Part shown: in pieces, positions 36,701 to 49,682 of the stretch
How the letters are laid out: each line of letters opens with the position of its first letter
Numbering within the stretch: position 1 is the first letter of the stretch
Assembly: GCA_034008185.1 (NCBI GenBank)
Contig: CM067084.1
Span: forward strand, 47,335,099-47,399,098
Length of the DNA: 64,000 nucleotides
Direction of reading: 5' to 3'
Origin: Gorsachius magnificus
Lineage: Eukaryota; Chordata; Aves; Pelecaniformes; Ardeidae
Notes under the pieces: model-generated
Told to the model about the DNA's origin: nothing
The model's database searches: none
The model's input: only the letters and a program-made list of their open reading frames with translations
Made by a program: the position numbers and the translations under genes

Positions 36701-39700
36701 CTGGCCAGCTTTGCTTCACCTGGGACACCCCCGGAGCACCCTCTCTCCACACCCAGGCCTGCATGCAGCTGGGCATCCGCCTGCTGTGCCCAGCAAGGAC
36801 TGGATGTGATAGAGAAGCAGCCTCAGCAGTTGCAAGAACACTTGCTCTGCACGGATCCCACCTCTGTCTCCATACAAACTGTTCAAAAGGTGTTTATAAC
36901 ACGAGCTTGTCACCGCCCGAGGTATTAGGCTACATAGATACCGTTGTGGTTTCACAGCAATAAATCTAGTTTCACAACTCCCACCACCAAATCAAAATTA
37001 CCTTGCATCGGATGGCGGCAGCCTAAGGTTTGCCAAGTCAAATTTCTGCAAGAAGTTGTGCCATGTTAACAGCACAGTGGCAGGCTTTGGACTAGCTCAG
37101 GTACCGTCCCCTCCTCTTCCATGCTGGCGTCAGGGCGCAGGGACACTGTGGGCTCCATGCCAGCTGCTCTAGCGCCTTGGGTGGGAAGGCAGTTGCACGT
37201 CCTCCGCCAATCCGTCCTCCACCAATCCATGTTCTGCCATTACTGGCACTGCCTCCCAAATGTCACCATGGAAAGCCATGATCGCTGACACAGGGCACTG
37301 CCACAGGGGCTCCAACACTGCTAGCTGACTTGAATCCAAATCTGATTAAGCCTGTCTCACACCCAGTCTTGCCCTCCCTTTCTCCCTCCCACAAAACCAC
37401 CAACAATTTAAACTGGATCTTAACTCCAAACTTCAAGTAGGCCACTCTTTCCCCACCTCCCCACAAGTGCTGGAATAGCCACTTGTTCTCAAAAACTCAC
37501 TTCATTAAATGATTTATTGGTGTAATGTACGTGTTTGAAATACAGCTTTTAGATCAACAGGCGTAGAGAAAATAGTTTCTAATTAACACATAGAGACCGT
37601 TTGCCTCCAAGTTATTTTTGTTCCAAGCTTGGGAGGGCATGAAAATTGTCATACACATGTACGGCAGGGAATGTGGGTGGGATTTTAGTCACCGAAGGTT
37701 GAGCATGACTGAGAGATATTTAGGCATTGCTTTGAAGCCTTTTGTCTGTGCTACATCTGTACTTAGCAACCTATAGACAGTTTCATAATTACAGTCTTAC
37801 CCAGCTGTCTCTAGGGTCACTTGCAGCTACTACAGAAATCCTGAAGTGGTCATGTGGCCCCTCACGGCTTTGAGAACTGAACAAAGTTCGACCCCAAATG
37901 TAGTTAATTCACAGCTACAGAGCATCTCCTTGGTAAGCCATGGGAGGCAAAGCTCACAGAAGCTGTTTACAGCCGTCAGCTGCTTGATCCCACCTTGGCT
38001 CTTCAGCCATCAGGAGGAAGACAGTCTGCAGAAAGGACAAGACAGCTCCTGTAGCTCTGAAAGAGGTTTACAGAGTTGAACAAGGAACAAGTTATGCCTC
38101 CACGACCTGAAGCCCTTCAACACACCTTCCCCTGCTGCCCAGGCAGGGTACTCTCACCTACAGACAGCCCTGATCTCACAGAGAACATCTTACAGGCTTT
38201 GAGGAGACTTTGTGATGGAAGCCCTCCAGCACACTTCTCATTTGGCTATATGTTTTCCCTATAAGCCACTCTCTCATGTTACAGAATCATCAGAATCCAT
38301 GGATTTTATGCATATGCATCCTATACTGTACTCCATGCAGTTCATCAAATCCATGGTGCAGATTTTTCAAATTGTTCTGCCATCAGCTCCAGGACAGCAA
38401 GTGAAAAGGGCGGGCTGGCCACACCACTCCGTAGTCTAGCAGGGCTCAGCTAGCATGGGATACCTGGCTCTCCTGATCCACTCTGGATTCAGATGGCACA
38501 GGTTTATCAACAGATGGCATTGATCAACTAATGGTAGACAAAATGAGGCTGAGGCATGGACCACTCCCAAAGACATGAACTTTTGCACCTTGGGCATGTT
38601 ATGATAACATTCTCAGAGTAGTAGGGGAAATTGTCTCTATTCCTGACCTACTGCTGTCATGAAACCTGTTTATATTGTCCTGAAATCTGTTTGTGTTGAA
38701 AAGGATTCTTTCTGTTGCAAGAAGAGTGCTAACTTCCTGAAAATGACCAGTTATTGACAACTTTTATGTTACACAGGGTGATATACTTTTATTTTACATT
38801 GTATACCTGCTAGGAATATTTTGTTTATGAAGTTTACTGCTTCATGACTTCTTTTTGATCCTGAATATCCTCGAAAATAAATACTCCATTTAAATGCCTT
38901 GCCTGTCTTTTGAAACGTGCAGAAGAAGCCATTACAGATGTTCCCAAAGGCAATGCCTCAAAACATGGATTATTTCCTCTGAGTTCCGCTAGCTAAGGTT
39001 GTCTGAGTCATGGATTTTCTGCCTGCCTAAGGCTGTGGTCTAACTATCACCCCTAAGTACAGTACTGAAGTCCAGTGTCACAAGTCCAAGGGTTTCTGTT
39101 TCCTTCTTATGTATAGCCAGAGATTTGACTTTGCTCTGGCAGCCCCACTGTACCAATCGCACATGGTTGGTCCTGAGCGCTCAGCATTTCTCAGCAGTCT
39201 AGGCAAAGCTGAATTATGCTGGCTCTGAGGGTGAAGCAGAACGGCACGTCTTGCTCTCCCCTTTGGAAGGGTCAAAATTCAACTGTACAGCAGTGGCAGA
39301 AGGGCTCTGACAGACACTGCTGCCTCAGAGAGGCTCACGGTACCAAAGCTAAGTGAGTTCCCTGATCCCCAGCAACAGGAGGCCGCGGTCTAGTTCAGCT
39401 CTTTGCATGCTTACACGTCTGCAGTATTCAGCCTGTTCTTGTTCCCCTCCTCACCTCCTGCAAAATACATATATATGGTGCTCCTGACCTGGGGAGAAGA
39501 GAGAAGGGTGAAACAACTAACCTGCACCCCACCAATGCCCCCACCTCACTGCTGACATAACTTGAGATTTGGAGGGTCTGTCTGCCTGGTGGGTGTGGGT
39601 GTGTGCGTGTCCAACTCCTTCTTCAGGACATTGTTCTTCCACCCACATCTGCCTACCCTTGGGCAACTGTCAACTTTGCTTCCATCTAATGCCAGATTTA

Positions 39701-40122
39701 GATAGCTCAATTCCTTGCACTATCAAATGGTTTAACATACTATAAAGAGGCAGAAATTCAGGTATGACCTTGAGACCTAGTGTTATCTCAGGAGTCCCGA
39801 CCTAGACCCTCAGAATCAATTTTCCCCTTCTCTAAAACTGAGCAACAGCCAAGTTCTTCTTTGCAGACCGCTGTGCTGGTGCCACCAAACAGTGGTGAGG
39901 TACTCTGATAAACTGGTATCAGAGTCCACAGAAACACCATGCATTTACTCCTGTCTTCAAAAGGGATCACCTTTCCCAACTTATTGATTGGTTTTGTAGT
40001 TGATTGGGAGTGACATTAATTTTATGCTCACACGCATTTGTATTTATCACTCTCAAAGCATTTTGACATAGCATGGTGCCAACAGACATGCTGCTGCATG
40101 AAAACTGAAAGTTTGTCTGCAC

Positions 40123-40139
40123 AAAAAAAAAAAAAAAAA
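40123..40139. repeat. poly(A) run
   Basis: A17 homopolymer. No retrotransposon sequence is recognised on its 5' side, so a retrocopy tail is not supported. Confidence 0.95.
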
Positions 40140-40999
40140 TCAAATTCATTAGACTAAAATAGCTTTCAAATGGGTTTCATCTGATAAATCTGTACAACTC
40201 TCCTGTGGGGATATTACTAAAACTATTTAAGAATACTTAGGCTGTCATCACATCATGCACCAATAGCAGAGTATTTGCACAAAGGAATTCAGTTGCTGAG
40301 CTGTTACGTATTAGCAGACACTATTTTATTAAATCAGATTTCATCTCGAGAGGGGTTGAGAAAGAGAAGGGGGAGGGAATGCTAGGTTATTATCATTCTC
40401 TGCATCTTTTTTGCATTGTTGAGTTGGTTTATGGAATGGTTATATGGGTATTCTTGCAAAACTAATTCTAATTCGCTACATAATTCTATTTGTTTATTTT
40501 GGTTCCAAAGAAAGCGGTGTCTAACATGTCAGCGTATGTGTTCTCAACACTAGGGCTTTCTCACATGTTACCACAGGTATATTTTATCTTACAGCTGGCA
40601 TCTACACATTTATTTTGTTCCCCAAATGGTCGTAGGAGAATGGTTTCAGAGAGACAAAAGGAAAATATCTGTTCTGCTTAGGAGTCACAAGTGAGCAGGA
40701 AGAACTTAAGAGTGAGTAAAACTATACTATGGGCCGTGAGCTCAAAATGGAAACCAGACCTTGTTTTGCTTGCAGTTAAAGTCCAAAGTGATCCCAAATT
40801 ATGCCAAAACCCAACCCGCTTTGGCTGAAAGAGGATCACTGCATTTGAAAGTGAGTCAAGAAAGGGATGCTTAATCACACTCAAGGCTTCTGCCTTCAAG
40901 CACTGCAGCTAGACTTGCAAAGACAAATATACCCTGACCTGAAAATTCAGTACAGTATCTAATTTTTCTCACACTTATCTTGGATCAAACCCAAGAAAG

Positions 41000-42640
41000 G
41001 GAGGAGAACAGACTTAAGGACGTGGGTAGTCTCTGCTGTATTGCTGCTGCTGGCAATCCCCATGATCTCCATCATCCTCATATAGCCCTGTACAATCTCT
41101 TCTCTGCTGTGTTATTACCTGAACTTCACCTATCTTTTTCCTACCATTCTTCAAGACTTTTCTTCCTCTGTCTTCTCTATTTGTCACAATCAAAATTGCA
41201 TTTAGTGCTTGAGGAACCACCCCATCCCTCAGCTGTACGTTTTACCATCATCGCAACTTCATTCAATTCACAGCCCTTTTCTTTCCCATTCAAAATAAGG
41301 GTGTTGAATTAAGATGACCTTTGCAAACAATTCCTCTCCAATTCTTCTTCTAATGTAGCTGCTCTTTGGCCACCAGTTCCCTAAGCTTTTTCCTGAGACG
41401 CTCCTTCATCCTGTGAGATAGTTTGCAAGCAATGATTATGCTTTGGCCCTTTCTTCTTGGCTTCACCTACTCTTATCCATTAGCATGGTGCTATTTCTCA
41501 CCTTTCCATATCCTCTTCTACTTCTGGTTCCTTTTCTCTTCCCTTTTATTTCAACTTCTGCCTAGCTAACCAGTCCTACTAGTTCATCAACACCTGCCAC
41601 CTGGATTGATGCTACAGATCATCTCTGAGAGAAATCTTGCAGCAAGGATGGTCTTTCCCATCACAACAGCGTTCTCTCTTCTTCCAGAGACACCATCTCA
41701 CCCAGTTTGGCCCCTGCCTCTAACATTATGCCTTTCCACCAGTCCTCTTTGCACAAGACCTTGCTGATTTAATTCAAGAAAATTTAACCGTATTAATTTC
41801 CCCACAACTCTCCTTTCATCCTCCCATGTCACCAGATCAGAAATTTGTCATCTTCACAGGGGCTGATCTTGCTTCCAGCCTAGGACAACACATGCCACCA
41901 GTACTCAGCAACAAAACAAAACGAAAAAATCCCAACAATCCCCCCCAAACAAACAAACATCCATCAGTCAGAGCTTATTCCATAAGCAAGAGAGGAAGAA
42001 GAGCACGCAGATCCCTGAACAAAATTTCTCAGCATCCTTTCAGAACAAACATCAGTACTTCCCTCAAAGTAATCCAGAGGGGAACAACCAGCTACAAACA
42101 TAGGTCTTCTGCAGGGTCCTTCCTTGGGCAAGTAGGCAATCCTGAGAGGAGCCTCAAGCCCCACCTGCTCCTTCTGTGCTGGGGCCCAGTATATCAGCTG
42201 GGTATCATGCTCCTGGGCTCAGCCCCAGCATCTCCGTGTTCTTTGGCCAAATGGGACCAGCTGTTCCCCTGCATCCTTAAAAGCCTTTGCTCCCTACTAC
42301 ACAGCTCTTTTCTCTAGCTCTTCACTTGCACTGGTGACCCCATCCCATCTGTGATGGATGTGGCTCACACCTGCTCTGCTCTGCTCCCCTCCTCCTGGTC
42401 CTAAACCTGCCATTCTCCCCTCCCAGTGCAGACCTTTTAGGCTCTCCCAACTACTGACATCCATACTTAGACACTGCCTTCCTGAGATGCTTCCGTATTT
42501 TCCTCCTTCCTTCCCTCTTAATGCTTTCTTAATGCACTGCTGCACTAAGAAAGCCTTCAGAAAGACCTTTAGAAAAGGTCTACTGGGACCCCCATCTATT
42601 AAGCCATACTACAGCTTCTCAGTTTCCTTCTACCCTGCCA
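41000..42640. other. pyrimidine-rich intergenic stretch, possible ancient LINE body
   Basis: This stretch is unusually CT-rich on the plus strand (many CTTCC, TTCTTC and CCTCCT words). It leads into a better LINE-tail match at 42.65-42.76 kb. The segment CACTAAGAAAGCCTTCAGAA near 42.55 kb resembles the 'CCAGAAAGCCTTC' word of old L2-type LINEs. The similarity is weak and I cannot define the element's limits. Confidence 0.25.
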
Positions 42641-42654
42641 AAATACCTTTAGCC

Positions 42655-42760
42655 TTTGACCCAGACTGAGCTCCTTGGGGTGGGAATATTTGTTTGCTCA
42701 GAACCTATTAGCACCTGGTCCAAGAGCAACCTTCTAGGTGCTACAGTAATTAATAACAAC
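42655..42760 (+). mobile_element. probable ancient L2/L3-type LINE or amniote SINE tail
   Basis: GAGCTCCTTGGGGTGGGAAT, then TTTGTTTGCTCAGAACCTAT and CTAGGTGCTACAGTAATTAA, ends in AATAACAACAA. This follows the layout of the 3' end of old amniote L2/L3-like repeats (gagctccttggggcaggga, then aggcgctacagtaataataa). The copy is diverged and the exact family is not certain from memory. Confidence 0.45.
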
Positions 42761-45700
42761 AATCCAGCCACCTGTGGCAGAACATTTCACAGCTTGACTG
42801 CTTTACATAAGGACATATTTCTTTCTTATTTTGGTTTTAAGCATCTATTTTACTCACTGTCTTACTGGTCCTCAGGCTAAGTGGGAGGAAAGGACAAAAC
42901 TGCATGGAAGTCTTAAGATGGATAAGCAGAATGGCAGCATTCCTTGAAGGCAACAGCCTTCATGCTGAAAATAATTTCATCCGAACAAGTACTGTTTTAA
43001 TTCCTGGCTTGGTATGCCGAGATTTCAAACCCATGATCTGTAGGTCATTGTGTTTTTTCCTGCAGCTCAGTAAAACCCATCATAAATTTGCATCAATTTC
43101 AACAGTTTCCACTTCACCATTTACTTTTGACATTTTCAATACAAGAGTTCAGCTTGTCATTTCAAACTATACTTTCAAACTAAATTTAATTTTAAAATAG
43201 ACTGAAAGCAGAAAAGAGCTGTTTTATTCAAGCCAGTGCAGATTTGTTGGATCTCTGTTTCAGAAAAAAACCTGAAGCCTTAATTACTTCCGTTTCTCCA
43301 ATTTTTTCCCATTCTCACCAACCCAAAAAAATTTTATTAGCACAACTGCAGTCTGCAAGCAGTCATCCTGCCTTAGCCATCTTCTCTTGGTTTCCAGCGC
43401 AGAAAAAAAATGGACAGATTTTTAACAATATTTTTCCACCAACGCTACTGGTGCCATTGCTGCAGGAATCCCTCTGCAGATTCCTGAGTGCCATCTGGTG
43501 GCCCTCTACCCCTTCATGCCCTACACCTGTCCAAACACACCTTGGTGGCACGGTGCTCCACCAAAACACGGGCTTGAGCTCTGTGCCCAAGAGCTGCACC
43601 TGCATGAAGCTGCGCAGGCAGACCGCCTGGGAAACGTCCCTGCAAACCCTGTGGCCACATCCCAATGGCCTTTGTGTGCAGCAGCCAAGGTATTCCAGGT
43701 GCCCTTCCCACCACCATCCAGCAGCCCCCGTTCAGTTTCTGCGAGCAGAGGAGGTCAGGTCCATGAAGCTTGGTGTGGATGCAAGATGCATTTTAAACAC
43801 ACCGACCAGCAAAAGAGAGCTAAGGTGCATCCTGACCTCGCGGATCACATTAAATCTGCACAACCAGGCTGAGCCGGGCTCCTTTCTCGGGGTGACCAGC
43901 ACCATGGGCAAGAGGGGCAGGGCACGGCTTCCCACACTTGAGAGCAGACTTTGCAACCTTTGCGCCTTCCGAGGCTCCGGCAGAGTTTCCCAGGGCCTGG
44001 ATTCGTCCCCTCCACGCTCCCAGCGCCGTGCCTGTGGCTCACCTCTGCCTGACTTGCAACACCGCTTTTTCCACAGTATTTCATCAGGCTGCTGTAGCAA
44101 TTTGGGCCCATACATACTCTCTTCCAGGCTGTCTTTGCCAACCCTGTTGTGACACTGCATCTTGGAGCAACATGTACCCATCCATAAACTGCAAAACTAT
44201 TTAAAGTGGTCGTCTCTGCAGTTTCTTAAGCAGCAAAGACTGCAGAATAACGCGTCGGGAAGATAGATCGTATTTTGCAGGCAGCAAGCGTACATCCTTT
44301 GCACGTAACAAGTCTTACATATTTGCTGGGAATCCACCTCAACCTTTTCCTCGGGGTGCAAGGTAGATGGAGCAGAGGGAACCATAGCTGCTACGGGAGA
44401 AGTTATGTAGGTAAAAGGTTAAAATAATGTCATTGGCTTGGGCTTCCCGCAAGTTATCTGAGATGAGTTAACCATTCACAAATGCTGAGGTGCCCTGAGG
44501 GGACAAAATAGGATTGCTCTTCTCCCATTGGTACAGATAATTAGAGGTTATTCGGGAGAGGATCACTGAGGCAAGAGGTAACCTAATAAAGAAGGGAGGA
44601 GGTTACAGAAGCCGACTCTGATTTTCACAATAATGGCACAACCTGCACAGGATTCTACGTTCAAAAACACCAAGCAAAAACCTCGCGTCTCCTGGGAATA
44701 TGGCAAGCACAGTTCTTACTGAAAAACACACAGAACCATCCCTGTTCTTGCACATTAATATTCACATCTGCACATTTCAAGGTGCTAACTCACCCACGCT
44801 TCTCACTGTTGGCCCAGGGCCCACAGAAATATAATTATACACATCATATTTTATAGGTGGGGCCATATATCTAAAGGCTAAGCAGATCAGGCCAGGTTTA
44901 CACAATCCGGTCAAAGACTGGAGGAGCCCCTGTGCAACTGTCTGGCAGCTAAAGCGGCTCTTTGGTCCCACTGAAATCCTTCTAACAACCTTTATCCCAA
45001 GCCACAAAATTTTCTCAACGTGTCACTGAGGAAGGCGACGCATGTGACGCTGGTTTATACAATTTGAACTCAATTATCCTTTTAAAATACATCATAGATG
45101 CCTACTGCTTGTAAAGCTTATTTGTATTATATTATTAGTAAAATATCTGTAAATGATGCTACGATTCCATGTGAAACAGAGATTCACATGTTTGCAGGAG
45201 AGGATGCAGGCAGAGGTGCCCCAAAGCTGTTCTAGCACCATATCATGATGGCATTTTTGAACAAGTTTTTTATTAAACCCATTTGGGGTTTAAAAGTACC
45301 CATTTGTTCCTAAAATACTTTATTATGTTTAGAGACTTTTTAGTGAAAGTTTCAGGTTGAAATGCTTCTATTTTATCTAAAAAATGCAAAGTGCAGACTG
45401 ACTCAATCATGGTAATACGTATTCAGCTAAAACTCCTGATTTCAGTGACAGAGTTTCTTGAGTAACAGCAGAGGGCTAAGTACCAAGCTTAAAAGCTACT
45501 TTCAAAGCAAGTAAACAAACCAATCTAAAGATCACCACACCTTTCTTACCAGGAAAGCCCCTAGTTGCAAGGCTTAGATCAGACGAGACACCTGTCAGAA
45601 AATTCAGAAATGGCAATACTTCTAGGCAACCCACTTCAAGTAATTCCTAAGACATTACATTTACATGACATTTTGGGTTAGTATTCCTCTTCCTTTTCCA

Positions 45701-48189
45701 ACCCGCAAAAGGGAAAAGAACTGCCCGAAGCACAAGAGGAAGAGAATAAGGAGGTATGATTGTAGGTAGATCAATACTATTTTTCAGTGCTGAAATGTCA
45801 AAATGATCCAGGTTTGCTCCTTGAGGTCCTCCTGAATAAAATACGTCGCCCCACTAAAAACCAGTTCCATCAATGTCTTCCAGGGGTTGGCCAGCTCACC
45901 GTATTACCAACCAGAATACACCAGCCCAGCCCCATCTTCTCCACAGCTCGATTCCTCTGGAGCCATCACACCTCCTTTCTCTTCTCTGGTCCTCACTGGA
46001 CTGCCCATCGCACCCAGAGCTAAAGCAAGTCACGCTTGTAGGGAAACAGGTCTTTGTTAGGCCGCTGCAAAACCAGCCCTAGTGCTGTGCAGGGACAGCT
46101 CAGACACCAAAAGACACAGATCTCTGCCGGAATCCTGGCTGTCCGTGTTTAGTGAACCCAGGAAAAGAAACTGAGAGAATTGTCTTGGAAAAGACTTAAA
46201 CTATGTCTTACCTACAAGCCTTGAGTCCCAGGAAAAAAGAGGGCAATCAGAAATCAGCCTAATTTCTGGTAACAGGCAGCTCAAAAGCACTTTGTAGGAG
46301 CTTCCAGTTAAGTGAGGCAGATGAAGCCAACTGAGAAGTGTTATACAAAAGAAAAAAGAGTAAAGGTGCCTCATAAAATTGAAACCCATAAGCAGTATGG
46401 TTTTGAGGAAAGAGAATCTGTGACCAGTGGGAGGTAAAGAGCTCCCTTTGAGAAGCTTGGTAGACCTCTAATAGGAGACATAATTCTGATCTGGGACAAA
46501 AAGATGAGATGCTGCAAGGAGATCCAGAATTAACTTGGGACAAAGCAAGGAAAATTTGCTGGCCAAAGAAAGGCACCCCCACCACAGTGACACAGAGCAA
46601 CTTCACAGTGCACGGCGGTACTCTGGTACGGTGAGCACAGAGGAGAATCTAAAGTAGCAGACGAGAGCAGATGTGAATGAAAGGGACACAAAGGAAAGCA
46701 GTGCCAAAGTCCACAAGAAATCAGAGAATACTCTGGAAAGATGGCCAGTGCCAAGTTTGTTTTTTTTATACTCCACGTGTCAGCATCGCTGCACTCTTAG
46801 CACGCCAAGCCGCTGCCCCTTGCTCCCTTGAAAAATGTTGACTCTTTAAATCCCCAAACAGATGATTTGTGATTTAGACTACAAACTTATATAACACTCA
46901 GAATGAAAGACCGGCGAAGGGCAGAGTCCAGAGCTGGGCTGACATGTCAGTCCAAGTCAAATACATGCTGTTTGGTCTCTCGTGGACTGTGACCTGCTGT
47001 TGTCGGATGAACTTCTCTGGACCAAACCCTGAAGAAAGCTATCGAATCTCCTAGCATAGGATGGTCTGCCCAGCATTTTCTCGGGCTTTATTACAGACCT
47101 CAGAATTAAGCCAGGTTTCATCTGAAGGCACCAGGAGGCTGACTCCTAGCATGATGCATTAGAAAAGACGAATGGCAACCATGCAGAACTTGGAAAACCT
47201 CAGTGAAATGCCCCAACTGGAAAGCAACAGCAGTGGAGCTGTAGAAACAAATGTAGCCAACAAAGAAAACCAAAGAAACACACAGGAAAAGCTACCCAGA
47301 GGAAAGCAGGCACTGGTGCATTGGTGTTGGAAGGAAGGTAGCTGCTGTCTCCTACGTGCCTGGTGAGAGCAACCACCAGGCTGTGGTACAGACGTGTCTC
47401 AAATCTGGATCCTGCTCTGAGGGATGTAGGTTACCCCAAGCATTGCACAGGGAATTGCTGTGATTAGCTGAAGGGTCAGGGCTCTGCTTCTCCAGTGGGG
47501 CACCTGGGGTGAGGCTCAAAGCTCCTTCTCAAATGCAGCTCGCAAATACCAAAAAGGTCAGATAGAGCAAACATTAATTTCTACCAAAAATATGGTAAAA
47601 ATTAGGTCAAATAGTGGAAAAAACTCAATTCCACTGTTTATTCTAGACCTAGTATTGCTGCAACAAGCCAGTATCTGTTGGAAGAGCTTTCCTCATTCTG
47701 TGGGAGATACCCTGGATTGTTTACCAATCCTCACAGCATGTTTAGAGGTCAGATTGTATCACCTCTCATGCATGTTCTTTTCCAAGAACCACAGGAAAAC
47801 AAAAACCCCTCAGTAACAGCTTATTTAGCTGTTCAGCTATTTGCTTATCAAGTTAAGCACTTCACTGAGAAACCTTTCAAACTGATTTGAGAGTACAAAT
47901 TCCACTAGAAAAGGAGCAGTCTTAAATGCAGTCTTACTTAGCAAAATACTTGAGCAAGTACCTGAGCTTAGCTGGCTTTACATTTCTAAAAATCTTAAAC
48001 TTTCTGACAATAGGTCTCATGGATACTGAATACTGGCAATTTGCCTTCAGCAAGCTTATTACAAAATACATTTCCGTGTGTCTGGAGACTAAAATTTACA
48101 CTGCTAAATAAAAGCACCCAAACTCCCAAAATAGTACTGGAAAATTAGGTTCTCAGAAAAAGAGGGAGAACTGTCTGGCCTGAAAAAAT
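42761..48189. other. intergenic, no established gene
   Basis: This stretch contains a 302-codon open frame at 43244-44152 that has no recognisable domain (see findings), a CTCF-like motif and several AT-rich stretches. The segment of about 44.38-44.60 kb is non-repetitive and motif-rich, with GTTATGTAGGTAAAAGG, CCCATTGGTACAGATAATTA and similar words. It could be a conserved element. I recognise no transposon. Confidence 0.45.
43488..43501 (-). promoter_or_regulatory. CTCF-like motif, minus orientation
   Basis: The reverse complement reads CCACCAGATGGCAC, which fits the core CTCF consensus CCACNAG(G/A)(G/T)GGC(A/G)C at every position. Occupancy cannot be judged from sequence. Confidence 0.45.
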
Positions 48190-48560
48190 GTATGACTTCT
48201 GCTATCACAGCCGCTGCTGTTAATGCTCAGTGATTAGGGTGAAATTTAATAAGGTTTACAAATGAAGGATTGCTTATTAAGCAATTTAATCCTCCCTTTT
48301 ACCAAGGTTGGACAATTCCCTACAGCACTCCCTTGAGCTTTCTGTCCAGGGTGTTTAAAGATGATTTGTTAATGCAGCTTCTTTGAAAGATTATGCCTCA
48401 GTATAATAGATTTAATCAAGAGGATCAGCCTGGTTTTCTTACTACATTTTCTTTTAATGTTTTTCCTCCTTCTCCCTTTACCTGTTTTGCCTGAGGCCGC
48501 ACTTTATCTCCCTCTCCAGCTGCCTGATAACACAACAGCAGCAAATAAAGAAGTGCTTTG
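48190..48560. promoter_or_regulatory. candidate conserved non-coding element
   Basis: AT-rich, non-repetitive sequence dense in developmental transcription factor cores. It contains a 17-bp palindrome (ATTGCTTA-T-TAAGCAAT at 48269-48285), TAATCC (OTX/PITX core) at 48287-48292 and several ATTA/TAAT homeodomain cores. Stop codons occur in all frames nearby. Its character resembles vertebrate enhancers around developmental genes, and HELT, about 15 kb away, would be the natural target. Conservation is not shown here. Confidence 0.3.
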
Positions 48561-49475
48561 AATGAAAGAGAAGGTATGTACCATGGTTTGGTAAACAAGA
48601 CAACTTCCAGTGAAGAATGTCTGTATAAAAGTCATGAACAAAAGCTGCTGCTTTTTCTTTTCTGAATTCCCATGGCGTCACAAAAAAATAAATAAAGAAA
48701 AAACAACAAAAAAGAAGTTGAGTATTCGCAATAACACTTCCAAAAGACCATGAGCTGGTCTTTTGCACTGCTGTCCCCTGAGCAGTACCATATTCAAAAG
48801 TTCCCAGGTACATCCTGAATGTCCCATGTAGCATGGGACCAAGATGCTCAACCTGGCCAACAGGCTCTGCTGCTTCCCAGGCACGAGCTGCTACCTCGGT
48901 ACGGCACCGCGGAGCTTAGACCCCAGCTAGAGCTAGCTGTGGGCTCCCTGCATCATGCCCTGCTGCATGGTATGCGTTCCTGGGCTTTCGGATCCCAGAC
49001 AGTTCTTTCTCCTTCTGGCACATCTCTGCCAATTGCTTGTGCTTGAATAGCAGCGTTAGAAGATATTTTTGCAGCTTAAGCAGTCTTTTATGTACTCAGT
49101 AGCTGTGAACAAAGATGAAGTCTCCCTCTGTTACCAAACAGATCCCCAAGACCTATTTTAGAGCTTTTGTAACACTGAGGTTAAAGACCAGAGCAGATCG
49201 ACAGCTGCCCGGAGACATTTGCTCAAATTTATCCCTAATGCAAATGCACTGAGTAAGTTCAGAAGCAATACAGCAGAGATGAACTTAACCTGTTGATTCC
49301 ACATATAACTGAAAAACCACAGCATTCTTCAGACCTTAGCTGCCTTAAAAATCTATTTAACATACACCTTAAAAATCTATGCTTCATCAATGTATTTCTT
49401 GAGTCTCCTTCCCACCCTGCAGAACAATGTCATCTGGCTAACATGACATTTCAAATAAAGACATTTTTATTACAG
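48561..49475. other. intergenic, no gene seen
   Basis: Unique sequence with an A-rich low-complexity patch at 48.68-48.72 kb. No recognisable element. Confidence 0.5.
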
Positions 49476-49682
49476 ATGGAGGCACCAAAAGGAAAAAAAA
49501 AGCCTTGCACTCTCCTAATTTCACTTGCAGTTTTATTAATGCTTTTAGCTTTCATCCAGTCTGAAGTGTTAGAAAAATTAGCTGATGGAGGCATGCTACA
49601 GAAATATCTCAAAAAGGAAGACCGTCTCAACATTACTTCACATGCCCCTTCTGATTTTATCTCAAATTCTGTCTATTTGTAG
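49476..49682 (+). CDS. weak candidate small membrane or secreted protein (68 aa)
   Basis: I do not recognise this open frame. The ATG follows immediately after a good splice-acceptor sequence (ACATTTTTATTACAG, AG at 49474-49475), so it could start a coding exon. The product has a basic N-terminus (residues 5-9, KGKKK), one hydrophobic segment at about residues 11-28 (CTLLISLAVLLMLLAFIQ), then a polar tail with LEKLADGGMLQKYLKKEDR and one N-glycosylation sequon (NIT, residues 52-54). That is the layout of a signal peptide or signal anchor. The frame is also open for 61 codons upstream, and a 68-codon frame is common by chance in 64 kb. The context at -3 is C, which is poor, with G at +4. Without transcript evidence this is only a candidate. 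Confidence 0.15.
   Translation: MEAPKGKKKPCTLLISLAVLLMLLAFIQSEVLEKLADGGMLQKYLKKEDRLNITSHAPSDFISNSVYL

Larger units (their letters stand above)
27491..40999. other. intergenic, no gene seen
   Basis: About 13.5 kb of largely unique AT-rich sequence with no recognisable exon, tRNA, rRNA or transposon. Simple repeats are listed separately. Stretches that read as non-repetitive and motif-rich, and so are possible conserved elements, are about 32.83-33.12 kb and 36.15-36.28 kb. In the latter, AATATTTAATTTGAAATTA is followed by CATTTGAGTGAGCTACATTT. A C-rich run lies at about 36.05 kb. None of the short open frames shows protein features. Confidence 0.5.

Noticed and set aside
40123..40139. Poly(A) run as the tail of a retrocopy
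   Set aside because: No recognisable mRNA-derived or transposon sequence lies on its 5' side, and no target-site duplication was seen.
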